Source: Agapetus fuscipes
Lineage: Eukaryota > Arthropoda > Insecta > Trichoptera > Glossosomatidae
Direction: 5' to 3'
Assembly (NCBI GenBank): GCA_951799405.1
Contig: OX637335.1
Coordinates: forward strand, 19,348,342-19,412,341
DNA: 64,000 nt
Part shown: in pieces, positions 1 to 10,911 of the stretch
How the letters are laid out: each line of letters opens with the position of its first letter
How positions within the stretch are numbered: position 1 is the first letter of the stretch
The notes under the pieces: model-generated
Told to the model about the DNA's origin: nothing
Seen by the model: only the letters and a program-made list of their open reading frames with translations
Databases searched by the model: none
Program-made: the position numbers and the translations under genes

Positions 1-353
1 ACTTGTTTGCCACATTTGGCACGCGTACCATATTTTGGAGTTTTTACCGCTTTTACGGAAAACGAAAAACGAACAACCCTGCACAATCATATTTTCCATT
101 AAATAATGTAGAGTATAGATTTTTTTATTTTAATTATTTGACACATTTGACTCGCCAGATTTAAAACCTCAAGGCTAAACATCCAATCAAGCAGTCTAGA
201 CTGGCAGGTTGGAACTTTTCATTACGAGTATTATTGCTTGTCAGTTCTCACTGTGAGAGCGAGGTGTAAAGCAACGCCGTTACTACTAGACGAGCACATT
301 CCAGGAGTCGCAGTAGAGCAGTGGTTCCCAACTTGGAGGCGCTTTGGGCTTTT
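1..353. other. unrecognised AT-rich sequence
   Basis: No open frame, RNA motif or repeat family seen elsewhere in the window was recognised here. Confidence 0.4.
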
Positions 354-638
354 ACGCAAACGCAACAAAGCTGCACATATAGTGTACTAGTTATCGCGTT
401 ATCTCTAAAGGGGTCACATGTGGTAAGTGGAATATATTTCTTTGTACAGGTAAGGGGGACGGTCATACGCCAACCACTTCATTAAAGTGGGGGCTTCCTA
501 GCTTCCAAGGGTGCCGGTACCTTGTGAAGGCTGAGTAAACCTTGCCAGTTTTTTATTTTGGGTTTGAAATAAGCACCAAAACTCTGGTTTTCATATCTGG
601 AATACAAGCACTATACCAACTGAGCTATCGACCGAACG
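354..638 (-). mobile_element. SINE-A copy, near full length
   Basis: tRNA-derived SINE read on the minus strand. The tRNA-like head (GATAGCTCAGTTGG type A box) lies at the right, by ACTGAGCTATCGACCG at 619-634. The body with GGGTTTGAAATAAGCACC precedes it, and the 3' end (CACATATAGTGTA reversed) is at the left. The B box is badly decayed in this copy. Confidence 0.8.
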
Positions 639-996
639 AGTTTTATGTAGGGGGCGATTGGAGCGCGATTGAGTGATATGATGGTGATGGAGTGATGAAC
701 AGGCGATAGTGTCACTACCACTAGATTTTTTTTGGAAATCACTTACCTACTCCTCTCTTTCCCTCTGTCCTCCCCATCGGCGGTCAATTTTTGGGTCAAA
801 ATATATTCTTGACAACGTGATTACACCCCCTGCCGAACTACGACGATTTTAAATTAGAGGTACGTGGGCCACAAACTTATCTAATTACGAAAAACTAGGT
901 GATGTGTGAAAAAACTTTGAGAGACACTGCACTAGATGTAAGAGAAAGCATTTACATCTTAATTGCTATTGTAAGAGCGAGTAATTGAGTGGAAAT
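639..996. other. unrecognised sequence
   Basis: Contains a pyrimidine-rich patch (about 750-775). No gene or repeat family was identified. Confidence 0.4.
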
Positions 997-1153
997 GGCC
1001 AAGTACAAACTCTTACGTTTAAACTCAACAAAAGAGTCAACACCAAAATGTATTGTATCTAACATACTCAAGAGAAGCACTGTTTTAGTTTCAGTATATT
1101 TTTTGGTGAACGATGTAGTTGAGTTGAGACGTGAAACTTTATACTTGGGGTAA
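997..1153. mobile_element. M2 palindromic MITE copy
   Basis: The left end CCAAGTACAAACTCTTACG and the right end CGTGAAACTTTATACTTGGGG are inverted versions of one another, with an inner GTTTAAACTCAAC / GTTGAGTTGAGAC pair. It has no coding capacity, so it would depend on a transposase in trans. Confidence 0.7.
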
Positions 1154-1369
1154 GGTGAGGTGCCTACTAACATCGTTAACACTTGCCACCGTAAAATTTT
1201 CAGCCTTTTAGTGCTCTCCAAATGAAATGTGGCGATGTGGAGCTGCTTTATGGGACGGCTAAATAAATGTTGGAACGAGTAATGAAAAATATTTCAATTC
1301 AACTTAGTAATAAAAAAATCTAAGCGCATTTTTTTTCAGTGTATAATATGACAATAAACCTAATGCTAC

Positions 1370-1592
1370 AGTCACCCAGGGTGGCTCTTGGACTTTTTAA
1401 TCAACCGCAGCCATCGCTGCCTTTCCAATGCCTTCATTCTCCAGTTTTGTGCAACTAATGCACGACGTCCACCACAACTCATTCTAGCTACAGTCTTGTA
1501 GGTACTCCTTTGTTTCATTCATAGCAACCATATTTTCCAAGCTCTGATGGTCCGTTTGCTGGACGTGGCCCAGACAAAATAAGGGCTTACAA
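1370..1592 (-). pseudogene. LINE reverse-transcriptase C-terminal relic
   Basis: Minus-strand translation across frames gives RALVAQNWRMKALERQRW followed by LRLIKKSKSHPG and a stop. This matches the conserved tail of LINE ORF2 proteins (NW-R-x-A-x-DR-x-x-W-R, then a basic helix and HPGL). The tail lies left of 1370. Frameshifts and stops upstream show it is dead. A related relic is at 36,765 on the plus strand. Confidence 0.6.
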
Positions 1593-1661
1593 TAATTAAG
1601 ATTTTTAAGAATTTTAGTCGCCTTTCATAAAATTAGTATTTGAAATAATGGGTACACATAA

Positions 1662-1957
1662 GTCTGGTCAATAGCTTAGTTGGTAGAATCCTTGCATTCC
1701 ATGCTGAGAGTTCGGGTTCAATTCTCACTGAGGGTGTCAGAAATAATTTCCCGTTTTGGTGTTTATTTCAAACCCAAAATAAAATACCGGCAGCCTTTTC
1801 AAAAAATAAGTCCCAGCCCCACTGAGAGTTGAGAAACCACTATTTCAACTGAAGGGGCTGGCATAAGGCTTACCTGTAACAATAATTAGGTTTTACTCAC
1901 TACGTGCAACCCAATCGGGTAAACGCAGCAATAAGTAACACTTAATGTGTAGCTCAG
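1662..1957 (+). mobile_element. SINE-A copy, full length, diverged
   Basis: Head with A box TAGCTTAGTTGG and B-box-like GGTTCAATTCTC, then the body motif GTGTCAGAAATAATTTCCCG, the Y-rich middle and the end AACACTTAATGTGTAGCTCAG. The B box differs from GGTTCGANTCC, so polymerase III activity is unlikely. Confidence 0.8.
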
Positions 1958-2587
1958 AAGCTTAGACTTTAGAAGTGTAATAAATTATGTGTAAGAGTAG
2001 AGAATATGACATAGTTTTTCTCGGGTTTAAAAACTGTATCATCTAACACTGAACATGAAAGTGACTGTGACTTTTTAAAACTTTATCTAGAAGATGTTAC
2101 ATACGTACATAGAAGATCTGTTTATTACTAAAAAGTGTATTTTTAATGGCTTAAAAATACATTGACGGCTTGAACCGAAAGCGTTCATCATAACAACTAT
2201 CAACACGAGTTGATGTCCTCGTAAAATGGTTTGATACTTCAGTATTGATTGCTCTAATAAATAAGAAAACCAAGAAGTCTCGGACATGATGCGTGAATTA
2301 GCAACAATGTTGATGGTGTTTATTGGCAATTAACGGTTTGAAATAATTTTTGAACATCTGATAATTAATAAGTAGGAACATCATTATCACGTCTTTGAAT
2401 AGTAGTAATCATAAATTTTATAAAATAAAAAAATAGATTGTAAACCAGACAGGTATAAATAATAAAACATAGACAGGTTTGTTTAGTATGAAATGACAGG
2501 AAACACTTGCTCAAAGAAGGAAATAATGCAATTCTAAATTAGTTCCAAGAATATATTTTTTTTTTTTATAAATACCATTATATCACC
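1958..2587. other. unrecognised AT-rich sequence
   Basis: An 80-codon minus frame at 2,087-2,329 matches no family I know and has no supporting context. Confidence 0.4.
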
Positions 2588-2830
2588 ACCTTAAATGAAT
2601 TAGTACTGATTCACTGATTTGAGAAATCCTGGATAATTTTTTTAAATAATTTTGAGTGTAACTTTTCATACTAAGTGAACTGAAAATAAGGAAGTGCTCA
2701 TAAAAATCTTCTTAACTACAAGATTTTCACATATTTTTATTGTTGCCTCTCGTATAAAAGAGGAAAAAAGGTGCATTTATCTGAGAAACCCTTGTTGGCT
2801 TCATATGCCACTTATTCAGCCACAGTCAGC
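2588..2830 (+). mobile_element. M7 repeat copy
   Basis: About 245 bp matching the copies at 13,733 and 52,462 along most of their length (CACCACCTTAAA start, GTGCATTTATCTGAGAAACC near the end). The 17-bp terminal inverted repeats that are perfect in the 13,733 copy are eroded here. Confidence 0.6.
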
Positions 2831-3339
2831 TTTGTTGGACAGAAACAATAACCAAGATGTAAATAATATGCCAATTTCAAAATCGAATTATTTAATCATT
2901 TTCGTCTAATATTTCAATAAAGCCCCGGTTCTTTTTATGAACAGGGTAACCTTACATATTTTGAAAAAACCATTTACAAACATTGATTTCCAGAATGGAA
3001 ATTGCTTTTTATGGCCCTTTTTTACTTTTCATCAAATCATAACATTCTTTCAACGCCTGAATAGTTTTTAATAATATGAAAAATTATTCAAATACTTACT
3101 CAAATTACAAACGTGGGCGTTTTTTTTTTAACACTTTTTTTCGAATGTTTTTTTCATAAACAAGATTTGTTTGTTCAACATAAAATTTTATATCAGCAGA
3201 TATTGGCGCTGAATAGAAATTCGACACCCTTTTGTAAAAAGGACGACCAGTTATTTTTACACTCACTGGATTTCAGCCTTTCTCGTTTATATTTTTCGTT
3301 TCACGACAAGTACATATAACAGTATCATCTTCTTATTGT
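2831..3339. other. unrecognised AT-rich sequence
   Basis: T-rich with several homopolymer runs. Nothing recognisable up to the LINE fragment that starts near 3,340. Confidence 0.4.
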
Positions 3340-4635
3340 ATAAGATTCCAGACAAAAGTAAATCCTAACAAAGCAGCAGGTCCAGATAATATTCCACCAA
3401 AAGTCATTTTGGCTATTGCAAAATCCATCGCAAAACCATTGACATTTATTTTCAATCTATGTATGAAAAGATGCACATTTCCGCAAATTTGGAAACTCAC
3501 CAAAGTCATCCCCATACATTAATCTGATTCTAAGACAGATGTTCATAACTATAGACCAATCTCTATACTATCAACATTTGCTAAAATATTTGAAAGTTTG
3601 ATTCATAAGAATCTACAAGAAAATATAAAATCTCGTATCACCATACATCAACATGGCTTCTTGCCAAAGAGATCTACTGTCTCTAATCTTCTTATTATTA
3701 GTGCAGACGTAGCTTCTAATCTGGATTCTCAGCTCCAGACAGATGTAGTGTATACGGATTTTTCGAAAGCATTTGATCAGGTAGTTCATGATATTCTTCT
3801 TGAAAAAATGCATGTTCTTGGGTTTTCTAAATCCCTCTTATTTTTCTTTGCCTCCTATTTGAGGAACAGGCGACAGTACGTTGAGATAAATGGTTTTACC
3901 TCTAATACCTTTCAGCCATTTTCCGGCGTTCCTCAAGGATCAAATCTGGGTCCATTGGCCTTTATTATATTCATTAATGATATAGTAGATATCATTAAGT
4001 ACAGCTCTTGTCTTCTTTATGCAGACGATTTGAAGGTTTACACGAAAGTCGTAGATATTCACGACTGCATAAATCTGCAACATGATTTAGATGCATTAGC
4101 AGCTTGGGCTGAGAAAAACAAGCTCTTCTTTAACTCAAAGAAATGTGTCTCAATGTCGTTCACTAAATCTTTCAGACCCATCTTGCATGAGTACAGTATT
4201 GGTGGGCAATTACTGTCTCGTGTGAAATCAATGCGGGATCTGGGAGTTGTGTTTGATCCTGGACTGAAGTTCTCCGATCATATAACGCAGCTGATGACGA
4301 AGTGCTACCAGCTGCTGGGATTAGTAATCAGAGTGAGCAAACAACTCACTGACCCCAGAGCGATGGTTGACATCTTTAGCTGCGTTATACGATCCAAATT
4401 AGAGTACGCTGTCGAGGTTTGGACTCCTTACCAGCGGAAGTACATAGATATGATAGAACAAGTCCAAAAAAAGTTTCTCAGGTATCTCCTCATGAGGCGG
4501 TGTGGAAGTTACCCACAATTCATGCATCATGAGGAGCTACTTCGGGAGACTGGATTTAGAAGCCTTGAAACGAGGCGCAACAGGTCCCTTATGGTGCTCA
4601 CTCATAAGGTCATCTAAATCTAAATCTAAATCTAA
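3340..4635 (+). pseudogene. 5'-truncated Jockey/CR1-group LINE reverse transcriptase
   Basis: Homologous coding runs in one frame from about 3,358 to the stop at 4,615-4,617. RT fingers begin with NKAAGPDNIPP, then YRPISIL, GFLPKRST, motif A YTDFSKAFD (Asp codon 3,757), GVPQGSNLGPL, and the catalytic YADD at 4,018-4,029. After this comes a LINE-type thumb with MRDLGVVFDPGLKFSDHI. A single in-frame TAA at 3,520-3,522 sits where a lysine would be expected. From the ATG at 3,598 the frame is open for 339 codons. The endonuclease and ORF1 are missing, typical 5' truncation. A (TAAATC)n tail at about 4,612-4,635 marks the 3' end. Clade assignment is by motif look only. Confidence 0.85.
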
Positions 4636-4875
4636 GCTGCAAAGATATGTATCATTTGAGATTCATATTAAATGCATTCCCACAAGCAGACATGCATAAT
4701 TTCGCGCTTACACATGCTGCATGTGGACCTACAATATAAAAACCCCAATCTCAAATGAACATAAGCCCTGCAACTCTTGCCGACCTTCCCTGAAGAAGGG
4801 GTGACATTGGCAAAGTGAACCATTTTTTACAGTATGGGTGGTCAGCCGCATACCAACCTATCAATCAAGGAGTAC
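4636..4875 (-). mobile_element. TTAGA element, abutting LINE tail
   Basis: Full-length minus copy. It begins directly at the LINE's (TAAATC)n tail with TAAGCTGCAAAGATATG, the reverse of the element's 3' end. It keeps the CACATG...CATGTG hairpin region and the TGGTCAGCCGCATACCAACC start. Two tails of different elements meet here. Confidence 0.85.
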
Positions 4876-4974
4876 ATGCAATTGATACAATCAAATATAT
4901 AAAACAAATAAATTCTAAGCAATTAAACAGTAAAAAATTAAAAAGCTACAACACATATTTTTTAAATTTAAAAG

Positions 4975-5366
4975 CCTTAGCTTTAACCGCCAGCATTACA
5001 GATCAACCGCCATTTCTTTCGATCCTTGCATACTTCTTTCATTTCATCCAGAGCCATAACCTTTTTCATACAAGCTCTCCTTTTATTATGACTCTGGATA
5101 TCCCATTCATTCGCTATTTCGAAAATTTGGTCCATCCATACCTTTCTCGGTCTTCCTCTTCCACGACATCCATCAATTCTCGCAGCATATACTTTCTTCG
5201 TCAGTCTTTCCTCATTCATTCTCTCCAAATGTCCAAACCATCTAAGCATACTTCTTTTAATCTTTACTTTCACACTTTCTCTTACACCACATTCCTCTCT
5301 AACAAAATCATTCCTTACCCTATCACTCCGTCTTTTCCCAATCATACTTCTTAACTTAATCTTTCA
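4975..5366 (-). pseudogene. RTE-type LINE 3' fragment, sister subfamily
   Basis: The minus frame is open for 120 codons (4,983-5,345) and encodes the C-terminal tail only. Motifs in order are MLRWFGHLERMNEERLTKK, GRGRPRKVWMDQI, EWDIQSHNKRRAC and EVCKDRKKWRLIC. This is clearly homologous to the last 110 residues of the intact RTE at 28,729 but belongs to another subfamily, shared with the relic at 34,563. No RT domain is left. Confidence 0.85.
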
Positions 5367-5648
5367 TCAACGGCTTAATTGACAGTCCCACCCTGTTGGA
5401 GGGCTACAGGTTGTATGTGCCTGACGACTACACCCGAGGGCGAGGACATGATCTATATCATGTACCGAAAAGCCGTACTGATGTCGTGGCGCAACACCCT
5501 GTGACTCGGAGTATAAAGCTCTTAAATAAGTCAAATATAGACATTTTTGAATGTAATTTATTAAGATTTAAAAAATTTAGCAAAAGAGTTCCTCCCAGCG
5601 TGTTGATAGCTGTGAGGGTGCACTGTAATTAGGGTAACCTGTTGTGCA

Positions 5649-5649
<1 letters not shown>
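5367..5649 (+). pseudogene. LINE C-terminal fragment with poly(A) end
   Basis: The plus frame to 5,632 carries YRLYVPDDYTRGRGHDLYHV, then VPKSRTDVVAQHPVTRS and LLNKSNIDIFECNL. This resembles the extreme C-terminus of R1/Jockey-group LINE proteins, which end shortly after an arginine-rich RGRxH-FxVPR motif. The stop is followed by CCTGTTGTGCAC and then poly(A). It abuts the RTE relic on its left. Confidence 0.6.
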
Positions 5650-5692
<43 letters not shown>

Positions 5693-5720
5693 AAAACAAA
5701 AAAAAAAAAACAAAAAAAAA
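5650..5720 (+). repeat. poly(A) tract, LINE tail
   Basis: About 40 uninterrupted A bases, then A-runs broken by single C. Its position straight after the LINE fragment suggests a retrotransposition tail. Confidence 0.85.
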
Positions 5721-5817
5721 GTTTTAGTACGAGTATTGTGTTTACAAAATATTTTTAAAAGGGCAAAAAGCTCTGATTGCCTATACAAAATCCTTTGAAA
5801 ATTTTGTGAATTACATT

Positions 5818-5985
5818 TTTTAGTTGGTAGAGCACTTGCGTTCAAAGCCAGAAAGCTACGGTAAAATCCTCTGTTGCAAAAAATGAGTTCCTATTTTGGT
5901 GTTGATTTTCAACCAAAATTAAAAATATTGGCTAGGCTTGCTCAGCCTTTACAAAAATCAGAACCTACCCTCTCCAAAGCATGTT
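5818..5985 (+). mobile_element. SINE-A 5' fragment
   Basis: TTAGTTGGTAGAGCACTTGC marks the head. A decayed B box and the TATTTTGGTGTTGATTTTCA body follow, ending in the middle region (CAGCCTTTACAAAAATCAG). Confidence 0.65.
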
Positions 5986-6473
5986 AATTAATTCCTTTTT
6001 TTAATTTTTTTTTATGGTTTTGTGGTGTGGACCTTTAAATTTAGATAAAAAATATATTTAAAAGCGCCCGTTTTTTTTCATTACTATCTTTTTTTTAATA
6101 AGACCATAAATTTTAAGAAGCAAAAACGACAGATTTACGGTAAATAATACTCTTAACAAGGTTTTCTAAATTGACTCAAAATTGTTGCACCTAATACAAA
6201 ATCTCAATAGAAAAACACATATTATGCATAATTTAATATGATGTTATTGGTTAAACTTATGCATGAATTTATGACGGGATCCCATTCAAAACACGCGAAT
6301 ATTTCAGCAGGTGATAAATATTCGCAACATTACAATTCGGAGGCATCCTTACTTTTGTGTCGAAGGCTAATCTTTTTTATTCGTATTTCTTCTCAGCTCG
6401 CAGATTCGTTATATTTTTCAGTCTGTGTGCTTAGCGAACCAAAAAAAGGAACCAAAAATATACAGTAGGTATC
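5986..6473. other. unrecognised sequence
   Basis: Contains a 76-codon plus frame (6,238-6,468) with no family resemblance. Probably non-coding. Confidence 0.35.
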
Positions 6474-6628
6474 ACAAGTATAGAACTTCATGTTTAAACT
6501 CAACCATAGCGTTTTAGCACAAATGTGTGAAAACGAAAACGCACATTAGAGGTGCTTTTTCGTTTCGTTATATTTTTTAATGAGCGGTATTATTAAGTTT
6601 GAACATATGGTTTTCTACTTGGAGTACA
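6474..6628. mobile_element. M2 palindromic MITE copy
   Basis: CAAGTATAGAACTTCATG at the left mirrors the right end ATGGTTTTCTACTTGGAG. The inner pair is AAACTCAACCATAGCG against a decayed GCGGTATTATTAAGTTTGA. Confidence 0.7.
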
Positions 6629-6971
6629 TAACCCTGTGAAATAAAACAAGAAAACTTGTTATTCATAAATATATATATTTTTTACAGATCAGAAGACACG
6701 GGTTTTTTCAGGTTCAATGTTATGTATTATGTACATATTTCTAACACCTTAATAATAATACGATATGTTAATATTTGGGATGGACTCTTATATTGAATGT
6801 CAAGAACAGTCAAACTTCAAAAGTAAAGAAGACTAAAATTTTACTCACAGCACGTGTTACGTAGGTACTGAATTTTGTTAATTAAAAAGAGTTTTGTTCA
6901 GAGATTATGTACTAAATTGTGATAAAATATAAATATTTACAGAAACTTGCAGTAGATGTATCCTTGACTTA
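6629..6971. other. unrecognised AT-rich sequence
   Basis: No open frame or known repeat; borders the small M9 element on its left. Confidence 0.4.
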
Positions 6972-7098
6972 GGTCCGGTATTTTCAACGTTAGTTGATAT
7001 GACTTTTAACCGATAAAAAAACTACTCACACGTTTGACATAAGTGCGTCCTTTCCATTAATCATAAAATTGCAATGCTAACGTTAAAAATACCGGGCC
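6972..7098. mobile_element. M9 Harbinger-like MITE with TTA duplication
   Basis: 127 bp. The left terminus GGTCCGGTATTTTCAACGTT and the right terminus, whose reverse complement is GGCCCGGTATTTTTAACGTT, form an inverted repeat of at least 20 bp. It is flanked by TTA at 6,969-6,971 and 7,099-7,101. A 3-bp TTA duplication with GGNCC-type ends is the PIF/Harbinger signature. Non-coding. Only one copy is seen here. Confidence 0.75.
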
Positions 7099-7101
7099 TT
7101 A

Positions 7102-7651
7102 ACTTTATAGAAAAACACTTGTTTCCTGTAGAGTTTAGACTAAGCTTTGCACGTAGCACGATTGCGGTGCTAAAAGAACAGAAAGCTATCTGAAGATTTT
7201 AAGAGCTTCTATCTAACAAGGAAACTTAATGTTCAGTCTAAAAAATTATCCATATTTTTTTCAGAGTAACAAATCATGAACTAAAGGAAGCCTTCATTAT
7301 ATGCATGCTTTAATATCTTCTAAATAAGTCGTCCAGAATTAAAGACTGAAACCTACTATTTTTCAGAAAATGGTTTTTCTATGTCTCCTTGACATTTGAA
7401 GTAAGCATCTCCTAATTTTTTTTCATATTTCGTAAAAGGTAAAAATAAATTGTGATCGTCTCTGAATCTAAACGTCTCAAATATTTAAAAAAAATCTTCA
7501 AAGTAAAGATTAAAATCTAGTTTTTAAATCATAAACAAAATACAAAGTTTTCTTAGAATTTCCACACTTTATTATTTTTCAAGCCCTCTTCAGGAGTGTG
7601 CTGAAGAGTCTAAAAGTTTTTTAGATCAGTTCCAGTAGTAGCAGGCTTACT
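7102..7651. other. unrecognised AT-rich sequence
   Basis: No gene, RNA motif or repeat family recognised. Confidence 0.4.
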
Positions 7652-7800
7652 AGTACCCCCACGTTTAAACTTAACCCCAGCGTCTTCTCAAAAAAATATG
7701 AAAATTTAAACACCCACCAGTGGTTCCGTTTTATTTTCCGTACATTTTTTGGTAAACATAATGTTTGAGTTAAAACGTTGAGTAATATTCCCTCTTGAAA
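7652..7800. mobile_element. M2 palindromic MITE copy, decayed ends
   Basis: CACGTTTAAACTTAACCCCAGCG at the left pairs with GTTTGAGTTAAAACGTTGAG at the right around a loop containing TTTTCCGTACATTTTTTGG, which is shared with other M2 copies. Confidence 0.65.
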
Positions 7801-8342
7801 GTATGCCATGGTATAAGAATCTTCAGAACGACTTGAAAGTATTTTAACTTATCGACGATGAAGGAATGCGTTTATTTGAACGAGATTTTCTCAGCGTCTA
7901 GATGCTACAACTTAGCATACGTCAAACTTTAAAATTTCTCTATGATGTTGCTTTGAGATCATGTTACTTTATTTTATGAATGTGCAAAGAATTCAACTAA
8001 GAAATCTTAAACTAAAAAACAGTGAGTTGAAAATTTTCAAAAAATGCTTAAAATTTTAATGCTTACAGGTTTCATTAAAAAGACGATTTGAATATACGAT
8101 AACAATCTGCTTTTAAGTGAATTTTTAATAATCATTTTTTTTAAATGCACACAGGAGCGTATGCAACTTTCCTTTTGAGCGGTAAATATGTAATAAAAAT
8201 TGTTTTTGAAAATTCTAAAGGTGCGTTGTTCCAACGTTAGCTAAAACAACCCGCTTTATTTTCATAATTTTGATGATTTTTTCGTTCAGATAGAAATTGT
8301 TTTTGATAGTCTCATAGCCAAAACAGGATGTCCAAACAGGGA
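7801..8342. other. unrecognised sequence
   Basis: A 65-codon minus frame (8,037-8,234) has no family resemblance. No repeat identified. Confidence 0.35.
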
Positions 8343-8460
8343 GTAGAGAGACCACATCATAAGTGGCTGGACGAAATTAAGGGAACTGCAGAACATCAAG
8401 AACGGAGAAGATCAAAGAAGGGACGACTGACTTACACCCAGAAGTGGACTTAAAAGGCTG
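8343..8460 (+). pseudogene. LINE C-terminal relic
   Basis: One plus frame reads GVERPHHKWLDEIKG, then EHQERRRSKKGRLTYTQKWT and a stop. This is the RPRxRWLDD...AYxQQWT ending typical of RTE-like LINE ORF2 proteins. The upstream part is lost. Confidence 0.55.
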
Positions 8461-9214
8461 AGAAATGAGAACAAGGAATGTGTTTCATCCTTATTTACAC
8501 TTCTTTTGAAAAACATTAAATAATTATTAGTAAAGCAGAAATTTGTACTTATTTCCCCGTTTAATTCAGGTCTTATCGCGAGACGAGGAAGAAGGGAAGT
8601 GAGCAAAGCATGTGTGTGAACGGGCGTACTCGCGATAGCGGCAGTGACTCGCACTACCGGGACTAAACATCTATGTCTTGCTAGACGATTCGAGAGCGCC
8701 ATTGGCTAGTCTGATTCCTCACTTCCCCTTCCGCCTCACCCCAAGGCTCATTTACTCCACCATACGCTTCGGGCATAAGACACATTAACATATGGAGAAA
8801 ATTTAACATCAAGACATATCAAAATGGAAATACAACATAGTCGGCAAATAAATAATAAGAATATTTTGCTATCTTCAGATCTCGGTGGGGACAGTTGCTA
8901 TCTTACACCTTGAAATATATCCACAAACAGACATTGAAAATCATAAACATCGTTTAGTTATGACAAGTAAAAAACAATGTTTATGAAGGAATTAATTAAT
9001 TTTAGTTTATTTTATTGAGATTAGTCCTGATACTAAAAATGGCATTCTGACAGAACGAAGATAATCTTTGAAATTACAAACTTGTTTCTCGATATTTTTT
9101 TTAATGTAGAGTTTTTTTTGAAACTGAGTAACATACGTACACAATCACACTTTTTTTTTTGTAGCAAATCAAAACACAAAGCTCATAAAAACATACAATA
9201 CCGGAGAGGTGCTT
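8461..9214. other. unrecognised, with a GC-richer patch
   Basis: 8,570-8,770 is less AT-rich than its surroundings and contains a 96-codon minus frame (8,412-8,702) without recognisable domains. I cannot assign it. Confidence 0.3.
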
Positions 9215-9378
9215 TCCGGGATATTTTTATTATCAGCCCCCTCGGGCGCTGGGAAATCCCCCACATAAACGGAAGCGGCTACCAACAAAAAATAATTTAG
9301 TTCACTCACCACCACACCCCTTCTATGACATCGAATTAATAAGATTAACCATATGTGTAGCCAAGTTGCGTTTTTACA
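9215..9378 (+). mobile_element. SINE-A 3' half
   Basis: Matches the body from CAGCCCCCTCGGGCGCTGGG through ACGGAAGCGGCT to the end ATATGTGTAGCCAAGTTGCG. The tRNA head is absent. Confidence 0.7.
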
Positions 9379-9589
9379 TATCGCCAACTTTCGAAAAGGA
9401 GACGGTACTTTGAGAACAACATGGCTTGCTCATTCATACGAGAGCGTGAAGGTTCATTAATTATTGAATATCTTATGCTTTATTGTCGTGTGCATTTGTA
9501 TGAAAAAGGATTTCAACACGAGGAATTTGCCGCTCTGGTCCGGTCCGCCTTTATTTCGTCTGGAACCACCCACGCTTTTAGACCTCAAG
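9379..9589. other. unrecognised, small open frame
   Basis: A 60-codon plus frame at 9,421-9,603 starts MACSFIREREGSLIIEYLML. No family is recognised and it runs into an M2 element, so a gene is not supported. Confidence 0.25.
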
Positions 9590-9735
9590 TACAAAATTTT
9601 TAATTTCAACTCAAAAATATTGTCTCACTCAAAATATGTGTAAAGTTATACGTTCACGAGATGCGATGCTTTAATTTCAGTACATTTTTTCTATGGTCGA
9701 GTATAAACGTAACATTTTGTACTTTGAGTGCTGTT
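9590..9735. mobile_element. M2 palindromic MITE copy
   Basis: CTCAAGTACAAAATTTTTAA at the left and ACGTAACATTTTGTACTTTG at the right are inverted relative to one another. The middle TTTCAGTACATTTTTTCTA is shared with the family. Confidence 0.65.
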
Positions 9736-10013
9736 ATTTTGATAAAAAGTTATCGTTGTTCAGTCTGCGAAGATGAGATGTAGACAGAAAGGATCGGCAA
9801 CTTTGATACTTTGCTTTTTCTCAAATAAAAACTTGAAATGTACTTGATACCAGATTAAAAATGTCGTCGCCTTTTGTTTTACTTTTACTTTTTATTTTGG
9901 TTATAGAACTTATGAAGAAAAAATGCAGTTCAAAGATGCAAAAAATGTGGTCAGAAATAATTTATCTATGTCATTTTTGTTCCAGGAAAGGGCGGCAGGA
10001 GTTACAACGCTTT

Positions 10014-10350
10014 AACGCAACGCAACGAAGCGAAACATACTCGTATATTGCAACTTTTTGACGAGTTTTCTTCAAAGGGATCGATGAGAATAGTAGAATA
10101 TATTTATTTTTACAGGTAAGAAAGCCGAACTTATGCCAACTATTTCAGTTGAAATGAGGGTTTCCCAAATCCTAAAGAGGGCTGGTACTCATTTATTGTT
10201 AAGGCTGAGTAAGCCTTGGCTGCATGTTATTTTGAGTTTGAAAGACACACCGATACGGAAATCATTTCTGACACCTTCGATTGGATTCAAACCCAAACTG
10301 TCGGCATAGAATACAATTACTCTACCCACTGAGCTATCGATCGGACTCAT
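10014..10350 (-). mobile_element. SINE-A copy, full length
   Basis: Minus-strand head at the right (ACTGAGCTATCGATCGGAC at 10,329-10,347) with a decayed B box (TGGATTCAAACCC). Complete body and an extended 3' end with AACGCAACGCAACGAAGCG, a GCGTT-rich tail, at the left. Confidence 0.8.
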
Positions 10351-10691
10351 TTCATACATTTTTATGTACAAATTCTACACGTGTAAGCGCGAATTAATTT
10401 TTCAATACATTTGCAGGCTATATTACAATTTATAAATCTAGAGAGATTAGCAACATAAAATAATATCGCTAAAGAAATTCATTTCTTGAATTCACAGTTC
10501 ATTTCCCTTCCCTCTCATTTTCATTTTAATCCCAAGTTTATGTCTCTGCGCTATCTCTCATCTGAAACTCGGTGCATAAAATTAAATTTACTTTCAATGC
10601 ATTCTGAAGATTTTAACAATGCAGCACAATAGAGTTTCTCTCGAGGAGGGTGTGTAATTTTTATTTAAACTGACGCTACGGAAGGTCAGAA
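10351..10691. other. unrecognised sequence
   Basis: AT-rich; no gene or repeat family identified. Confidence 0.4.
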
Positions 10692-10808
10692 CCCCCAGAG
10701 TATAAAGTCAACGACTAAACTCAACGATAGCGTTTACGAAAAATGTGTAGACAGTATATGTAATTCTATTGAGCGTTTTTGTTTCCATGCATTTTCGGTT
10801 AAACGCAA

Positions 10809-10905
10809 TCATCATCATGAGGCATCATAGCCCTGTGTGGGTATTTTCTGAATCCAAAATTCTTCTAAACTCTCGTCTGTCCATCGCCATGGTTCTCCAG
10901 AGGCG
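10809..10905 (-). pseudogene. LINE C-terminal relic with (GAT)n tail
   Basis: The minus frame reads WRTMAMDRREFRRILDSENT, then HTGL and a stop, followed by GATGATGATGAT. This is the W-R-x-x-A-x-DR-x-x-W-R-R ending of LINE ORF2 with a trinucleotide tail. Confidence 0.6.
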
Positions 10906-10911
10906 AAAGTG

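Noticed and set aside
5396..5632. independent 78-residue protein gene
   Set aside because: Its motifs fit the C-terminus of a LINE protein and it is followed by poly(A).
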